From PBB1 sp965229345 (GTDB taxonomy: Bacteria; Pseudomonadota; Gammaproteobacteria; Burkholderiales; Burkholderiaceae_C), in the NCBI GenBank assembly GCA_965229345.1, contig OZ245872.1:1984001-2048000 (forward strand): a stretch of 64,000 nucleotides of DNA. Reading direction: 5' to 3'. Positions 59,070-64,000 of this stretch are shown here, piece after piece (position 1 is the stretch's first letter; every line of letters starts with the position of its first letter). The notes beneath the pieces were generated by a model that did no database searches, had not been told where the DNA came from, and was given only the letters and a program-made list of their open reading frames with translations. Both the position numbers and the translations under genes were made by a program.

Positions 59070-61514
59070 ATGAATGAAACCACCCATCCGGGCCCCGTGC
59101 AGCAGACAGCAGACACAACCGCACCGGCAACGCGCTCGTGCTGCTGTGCGCCCAAAGTAGGCACGGCCACCGAGGCGCCCCAGCCCTCGAAAGACCCGGT
59201 CTGCGGCATGACGGTGACCGCTCAATCGGCGCATGCGTTGCAGCACGAAGGGCATCCCTTCTACTTTTGCAGCGCGGGTTGCAAGGCCAAGTTCGCAGCC
59301 GATCCGGCCAGGTACCTGGCCACCACAGCTTCGGCGGCCGCGACTCCAATGGCGACAGCCTCTGCCATCCCGGCAGCCGCCGTTGTCGGCGCCATCTATA
59401 CCTGCCCCATGCACCCCGAGGTGCGGCAGGATCACCCCGGCGCCTGCCCGAAGTGCGGCATGGCGCTGGAGCCCGAGATGCCCACGCTCGACGAGGGCGA
59501 GAACCCCGAGCTGACGGACTTCCGGCGGCGCTTCGTCTGGACGCTGCCGCTGACGATCGTCGTCACGGTGCTTGCGATGGCCGGTCACCGGATGGGGTGG
59601 TTCGAGATGGCCACGCAGAGCTGGATCGAGCTGGTGCTCACCTTGCCCATCGTGCTGTGGGCAGGCTGGCCGTTCTTCGAGCGCGCAGTGCAATCCGTGA
59701 TGCATCGCAGCCCGAACATGTGGACGCTGATCGGCCTGGGCACGTCGGCGGCTTTCCTCTACAGCGTGGTCGCTACGGTGGCGCCCGGCGTGTTCCCCGC
59801 GTCCTTCGTTTCGATGGGCCGGGTGTCGGTCTATTTCGAGGCGGCGGCGGTGATCATTTCGCTGACGCTGCTCGGGCAGTTGCTCGAACTCAAGGCGCGT
59901 TCGCAGACCTCGGCGGCGATCAAGTCGCTGCTCGGCCTGGCGCCCAAGACGGCGCGGCGCATCAACGCCGATGGCGCCGAAGAGGATGTGCCACTGACCC
60001 ACGTCCATGTCGGTGATTCGCTGCGCGTGCGGCCTGGTGAAAAGGTGCCTGTCGATGGTGTCGTGCTGGAGGGCAGCAGCGCGGTGGACGAGTCCATGCT
60101 GACCGGGGAACCGGTACCGGTGACCAAGCGCGTCGGTGACAAGCTGATCGGCGCGACGCTGAACACCAACGGCGCGCTGGTGATGCGTTCCGAGAAAGTC
60201 GGCTCGCAGACCGTGCTCGCGAGCATCGTGCAGATGGTCGTGCAGGCGCAGCGGTCCAAGGCACCGATGCAGCGCATGGCCGACCAGGTGGCGGGCTACT
60301 TTGTCGTGACTGTCGTCAGCATCGCGTTGCTGACCTTTGTCGTGTGGGGCGTGTTCGGGCCGGAGCCGAGCTGGGTGTTCGGCCTGATCAATGCCGTGGC
60401 GGTGCTCATCATTGCCTGCCCTTGCGCGCTGGGTCTGGCCACGCCGATGTCCATCATGGTCGCCACCGGCAAGGCAGCGACGCAGGGTGTGTTGTTCCGA
60501 GACGCGGCGGCAATCGAGAACTTCCGCAAGGTGGACACGCTGATCGTGGACAAGACCGGCACGCTGACGGAAGGCAAACCGCGATTTGACCGCGCCGTGC
60601 CTGCAACGGGATTTGCCGAGGACGAAGTGCTGCGCCTGGCGGCCAGCCTCGATCAAGGCAGCGAGCATCCACTGGCCGACGCCATCGTCAATGCTGCTCG
60701 TGAGCGCGGGCTTGCGCTCGACAAGCCCGAGGGCTTCGAGTCGAGCACTGGCATCGGCGTTCGCGGCCAGATCGCCGGCAAGGCACTGGCGCTAGGCAAC
60801 ACCGCGCTGATGACTCAGCTCGGCGTGCCGGTCGAGGCACTGACGGCGCAGGCCGAGGCACTGCGCGCGGAAGGCGCCAGCGTGATGTTCCTGGCCGTCG
60901 ATGGCGCGCTCGCAGGGCTGCTTGCCGTTTCCGACCCGGTCAAAGCCAGCACCGCTGAGGCCCTGGCGACGCTGCGCGCCACCGGCATGCGGGTGATCAT
61001 GGCGACGGGCGATGGCCTGACAACCGCGAAGGCGATCGCCGCCCGGCTCGGCATCGACGAAGTGCATGGTGAAGTGAAGCCCGCCGACAAGCTCGCGCTG
61101 GTCGAGAAGCTGCAACGCGAGGGCCGCATCGTCGCGATGGCCGGTGACGGCATCAACGACGCACCGGCCCTTGCGCGGGCCGACGTGGGCGTGGCGATGG
61201 GCACCGGCACCGACGTGGCGATGAACAGCGCGCAGGTGACCCTGGTCAAGGGCGACTTGCGCGGCATCGCCACCGCTCGGGTCATCTCGAACGAGACCAT
61301 CGCCAACATGAAGCAGAACCTGGGCTTTGCCTTCGTCTACAACGCGCTCGGCGTTCCGCTCGCGGCCGGCGTGCTGTTCCCGTTCACTGGGTGGCTGTTG
61401 TCGCCGATGATCGCGGCGCTGGCCATGAGCCTCAGCTCGGTGTCGGTCATCACGAACGCCTTGCGATTGAGACGTACCAGCCTTGACGGGGTGTTGGCGC
61501 ACAGTCCGTCATGA
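59070..61514 (+). CDS. copA: Copper-translocating P1B-type ATPase
   Basis: This 814-residue pump should move Cu(I) out of the cytoplasm. Instead of the usual HMA domains its N-terminus has three successive Cys (Cys24-26), a YHS domain (KDPVCGMTVTAQ, HPFYFCSAGCKAKFAADP) and a heavy-metal-binding domain (YTCPMHPEVRQDHPGACPKC). The membrane metal site is Cys450-Pro-Cys452 in IACPCALGLATP. The phosphorylated Asp is Asp494 in DKTGTLT, and the hinge GDGINDAPALARADVG is present. The ATG at 59,070 is preferred because GGAGGAG precedes it. It is the gene controlled by the MerR-type promoter. Confidence 0.92.
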   Translation: MNETTHPGPVQQTADTTAPATRSCCCAPKVGTATEAPQPSKDPVCGMTVTAQSAHALQHEGHPFYFCSAGCKAKFAADPARYLATTASAAATPMATASAIPAAAVVGAIYTCPMHPEVRQDHPGACPKCGMALEPEMPTLDEGENPELTDFRRRFVWTLPLTIVVTVLAMAGHRMGWFEMATQSWIELVLTLPIVLWAGWPFFERAVQSVMHRSPNMWTLIGLGTSAAFLYSVVATVAPGVFPASFVSMGRVSVYFEAAAVIISLTLLGQLLELKARSQTSAAIKSLLGLAPKTARRINADGAEEDVPLTHVHVGDSLRVRPGEKVPVDGVVLEGSSAVDESMLTGEPVPVTKRVGDKLIGATLNTNGALVMRSEKVGSQTVLASIVQMVVQAQRSKAPMQRMADQVAGYFVVTVVSIALLTFVVWGVFGPEPSWVFGLINAVAVLIIACPCALGLATPMSIMVATGKAATQGVLFRDAAAIENFRKVDTLIVDKTGTLTEGKPRFDRAVPATGFAEDEVLRLAASLDQGSEHPLADAIVNAARERGLALDKPEGFESSTGIGVRGQIAGKALALGNTALMTQLGVPVEALTAQAEALRAEGASVMFLAVDGALAGLLAVSDPVKASTAEALATLRATGMRVIMATGDGLTTAKAIAARLGIDEVHGEVKPADKLALVEKLQREGRIVAMAGDGINDAPALARADVGVAMGTGTDVAMNSAQVTLVKGDLRGIATARVISNETIANMKQNLGFAFVYNALGVPLAAGVLFPFTGWLLSPMIAALAMSLSSVSVITNALRLRRTSLDGVLAHSPS

Positions 61515-61662
61515 ACACCCACCCCGGGCGGCGCTGCCGGATTCCGCCTCCATTGCAGGCAGCGCGATAGCAGTCGGCGGCAGCTTGTCCGGTCCGACCG
61601 GCGTGGCCTCGGCGTAAGGATTCGAGGCCTATCCTCGACCGATAAGGGGGATATTCCACATC

Positions 61663-62631
61663 ATGCTCATCCAGCGTCCACCTGACCACCAACCCAGCGA
61701 AATCACGCCGCGTGAGGTGTACCAACGTCGGCGCGACTGGCTGAAGCTTGTGGCGGCTGGTTCGATCGGCGGCCTGACCGGAGCGCTGAGCGCGTGCACG
61801 CCCAAGGCAGATGAGCCCGATATCACCCTTGGCCTGCGCAAGCTGACGGGGGCATCGAAGAGTGCCTTCAGCACGACGGAAACCGCCAACACCTACAAGC
61901 ACGTCACCACCTACAACAACTACTACGAGTTCGGGACCGACAAGAGCGACCCTGCGGCCTACGCCAAGCAACTGAGCGTGAGCCCTTGGACCGTGATCGT
62001 CGAGGGCGAGGTGGCCAAGCCGGGCAGCTTTGGCATCGAGGACTTGCTGAAGTTGCCACTCGAAGAGCGCGTCTATCGGTTGCGTTGCGTCGAGTCGTGG
62101 TCCATGGTGATTCCTTGGATCGGTTTCGAATTCAACCGGCTTGCCCGGCTGGTGGAGCCTACTTCGAAGGCGAAGTTCGTCGAGTTCGTCACCGCGACCC
62201 AGCCTGAGAACATGCTCGGTCTGCGGTCGCCGGTGCTTCCCTGGCCGTACACCGAGGGCTTGCGGATCGACGAAGCCATGCATCCGCTGACGATCATGGC
62301 CGTCGGGCTGTACGGCGAAGTGCTGCCGAACCAGAACGGCGCGCCGGTCCGCCTCGTCGTGCCGTGGAAGTACGGTTTCAAGTCTGCGAAGTCGATCGTT
62401 CGGATTCGCTTTGTCGAGCGCCAGCCGCTAACCACATGGGAGCGGTCTGTGCCCGGCGAGTACGGTTTCTACTCCAACGTCAATCCGGACGTGGATCACG
62501 CCCGTTGGGCGCAGGCAAAGGAGCGCCGCATTCCGAATCTGGTGGCGAACCGACCCACGCAGTTGTTCAACGGGTACGGAGATCAGGTGGCTGGTCTCTA
62601 CGCCGGACTGGACTTGCGCAAGTTTTTCTGA
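61663..62631 (+). CDS. msrP: Protein-methionine-sulfoxide reductase catalytic subunit MsrP
   Basis: MsrP (322 residues) is a periplasmic molybdopterin enzyme that repairs oxidised methionines in envelope proteins. The Tat signal is seen in YQRRRDWLKLVAAGSIGG. The molybdenum ligand Cys142 is in YRLRCVESWSMVIPWIGF. The SUOX-like fold continues with PWKYGFKSAKSIVRIRFVER. Its usual heme partner MsrQ is not next to it; the following genes are unrelated. It stands in a copper cluster, where oxidised methionines would be expected. Confidence 0.93.
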   Translation: MLIQRPPDHQPSEITPREVYQRRRDWLKLVAAGSIGGLTGALSACTPKADEPDITLGLRKLTGASKSAFSTTETANTYKHVTTYNNYYEFGTDKSDPAAYAKQLSVSPWTVIVEGEVAKPGSFGIEDLLKLPLEERVYRLRCVESWSMVIPWIGFEFNRLARLVEPTSKAKFVEFVTATQPENMLGLRSPVLPWPYTEGLRIDEAMHPLTIMAVGLYGEVLPNQNGAPVRLVVPWKYGFKSAKSIVRIRFVERQPLTTWERSVPGEYGFYSNVNPDVDHARWAQAKERRIPNLVANRPTQLFNGYGDQVAGLYAGLDLRKFF

Positions 62632-62700
62632 GGCATGGTGATGCAGCGCTCTACAATCAAACTGCGTCCTTGTTCCGCCGCCTGACGGGCATCCACATTC

Positions 62701-62793
62701 ATGAATTCCACCTCCGTCAACATGTTGTGCTCCGCATGCGCTGCCCGCGCTTGTGCGCTGCCGCGGTTGACGCTGCGGGGCGCGCGATCATGA
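62701..62793 (+). CDS. Possible 30-residue Cys-rich leader peptide
   Basis: A short open frame (MNSTSVNMLCSACAARACAL, then PRLTLRGARS) ends in a TGA that overlaps the ATG of the next gene by the ATGA pattern. It contains three cysteines. It could be a coupled leader peptide that senses metal. It may equally be chance, since the next gene could start further upstream in its own frame. No clear ribosome-binding site is seen. Confidence 0.3.
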   Translation: MNSTSVNMLCSACAARACALPRLTLRGARS

Positions 62794-63224
62794 CCCGTAG
62801 CCTGCTGCGGACAGTCTGCCGCGTACTGATCGGCGTCGTGCTGATGGCGCAGTTGGCGGTCTCGGCGTACGCATGCCCCGGGCTGGCGGCGTCGAAGCTG
62901 CAAGTGCCATCCGTTGATGCGGTCGATGTCATGCAACCCCACGCTGCCGATGGTGTGGTTGCCGGGCAGATGGTCAATTGCGAAGAGATGGCGGGGATGA
63001 TGGACCCCTCGTTTTCCAACCTCTGCGCCGAGCATTGCCACCAGGGGCAACAGAGCGATCATGCCGCCACATTGACGGTGCCTGCGGTATTCCTCACCGC
63101 GCTGTATCTCACCCCCCTGGCTCCCGAGCCCACCGCTGTGCCGCGCCCTGCGGCCGACGCGGTCAGTGCACTGGCTGCGGCGACTCCGCCGCTCGCCATC
63201 CTGCACTGCTGTTTCCGAATCTGA
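62790..63224 (+). CDS. His/Cys/Met-rich exported protein, CopL-like
   Basis: The 144-residue protein has a signal peptide (VCRVLIGVVLMAQLAVSAYA). Candidate metal ligands are in MVNCEEMAGMMDP, LCAEHCHQGQQSDHA and the final LHCCFRI. Such proteins occur before efflux operons of Burkholderiales and are sometimes called CopL-like; the function is not settled. The ATG at 62,790 is used, although a start at 62,736 is also open. A hairpin (CGACCC, TTC, GGGTCG, 63,248-63,262) follows before the TolC-family gene. Confidence 0.6.
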   Translation: MTRSLLRTVCRVLIGVVLMAQLAVSAYACPGLAASKLQVPSVDAVDVMQPHAADGVVAGQMVNCEEMAGMMDPSFSNLCAEHCHQGQQSDHAATLTVPAVFLTALYLTPLAPEPTAVPRPAADAVSALAAATPPLAILHCCFRI

Positions 63225-63359
63225 TCTCCCAGACCTCGTTGCGCTGACGACCCTTCGGGTCGACTTGGCGCATCGGTCGCGTTCGTTCGCACTCGGGCCC
63301 TTCCCCGTCGCTGCCGATCGAGCCGATACGAAGCCACCGTTTCGTTGTCTGGAGGTTCC

Positions 63360-64000
63360 ATGTTCCACGTTCCATCGCCATCCGAACAGTCGCCGAGGGG
63401 CGCCCGTCGGCGCGCGGCCTGGCTGCTGCCCCTCTTGTCCGTCGCCATCGGCCTCGGTGCCCATGCCCAAACGCTGCCGCCGCTCACGCTCGACCAGGCG
63501 CTGGCCCTGGCGCAGGAACGGTCGCTGCAGATCGTCGCGCAGGACAGTGCGGCCAGCGGCGCCCGGGAGATGGCAGTGGCCGCCGGCCAGTTGCCGGACC
63601 CGACCTTGCGGGTGAGCCTGGACGCGTTGCCCATCAACGGCTCGAACCGCTTCAGCATCACGCGCGACGACTTCACGATGCGCACCATCGGCATCAGCCA
63701 GGAGCTGACCCGTGATGCGAAGCGCAAAGCCCGATCGACTCGCTTCGAGCGCGAGGCGGAGACTGCCCAGGCGAGCCGTGCGATGGTGCTGGCAAACCTG
63801 CAGCGGGACACGGCGATCGCCTGGCTGGAGCGCTACTACCAGGAACGCATCCGGGACTCGCTGATCGCCCAGCGCGATGAGAGCCGCCTGCAGGTGGACG
63901 CCGCCGACGCCGCCTACCGCGGCGGGCGCGGCTCGCAGGCGGATGTCTTCGCGGCGCGCGCGTCCGTTGCGCTGATCGAGGACCGCATCGATCAAAGCGA
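63360..64000 (+). CDS. TolC-family outer membrane protein (CusC/CzcC-like), 5' part
   Basis: This frame is open to the end of the window, so only the first 213 residues are seen. It begins with a signal peptide (RAAWLLPLLSVAIGLGAHAQ) and the family segment PPLTLDQALALAQERSLQIV. A helical TolC hairpin (AGQLPDPTLRVSLDALPING) follows. The ATG is at 63,360. In similar clusters the next genes are the adaptor and RND pump of a copper or heavy-metal efflux system, but they are outside the window. Confidence 0.85.
   Translation, partial: MFHVPSPSEQSPRGARRRAAWLLPLLSVAIGLGAHAQTLPPLTLDQALALAQERSLQIVAQDSAASGAREMAVAAGQLPDPTLRVSLDALPINGSNRFSITRDDFTMRTIGISQELTRDAKRKARSTRFEREAETAQASRAMVLANLQRDTAIAWLERYYQERIRDSLIAQRDESRLQVDAADAAYRGGRGSQADVFAARASVALIEDRIDQS

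Overview
The window is high-GC chromosomal DNA of a betaproteobacterium, most likely of the order Burkholderiales. The evidence is the complete 14-gene nuoA-N set behind a tRNA-Leu(GAG), the rpsO-pnp pair, a PEP-CTERM protein, gcvTHP behind a tandem glycine riboswitch, and the protein sequences themselves. The genus cannot be fixed from the sequence alone.

Region 1 (1-38.4 kb) is conserved core. In order: the 3' part of tsaD, rpsO, pnp, a quinone oxidoreductase, tpiA, secG, tRNA-Leu, nuoABCDEFGHIJKLMN (complex I), a Nudix hydrolase and a DUF1178 protein. Then, on the minus strand, come a PEP-CTERM protein, gcvP-gcvH-gcvT with their glycine riboswitch, and an electron-transfer flavoprotein:ubiquinone oxidoreductase. 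Next, on the plus strand, are a giant alpha-2-macroglobulin, penicillin-binding protein 1C and a small hypothetical gene.

Region 2 (38,536-52,746) is an integrated mobile island of about 14.2 kb. It is bounded by a 21-bp direct repeat whose minus strand reads like a tRNA or tmRNA 3' end finishing in CCACCA. Both ends carry the same tandem GGGGTGGTAAR motif, probably integrase arm sites. The island holds a DUF6538/tyrosine integrase, a serine resolvase with a perfect 15-bp inverted repeat in front of it, and two phage-type regulators (Rha and BRO-N) that share a 20-bp leader. It also holds an SRAP (HMCES/YedK) protein, many unknown small genes, a LexA-type SOS box in front of two unknown genes, and about 0.75 kb of tandem structured repeats with covarying stems. 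Its main cargo is a complete, tightly overlapping hxsA-hxsD-hxsB-hxsC operon (His-Xaa-Ser system). This encodes a secreted-type precursor ending in seven His-X-Ser triplets, a small HxsD protein and two radical SAM maturases. No capsid, tail or conjugation genes are present.

Region 3 (52.9-64 kb) is a copper-resistance cluster. It starts with a fragment of a MerR regulator. It then encodes a His/Cys-rich DUF2946-like protein, a small unknown protein, a TolC-type lipoprotein, a Tat-exported multicopper oxidase, a cupredoxin, a CusF-like protein and a DUF305 protein. A divergent MerR-type regulator faces a P1B-ATPase across a MerR-like promoter. MsrP, a second His/Cys-rich protein and the start of another TolC-family gene follow, and the last runs off the window. 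Together these would oxidise, bind and export copper and repair oxidised periplasmic proteins.
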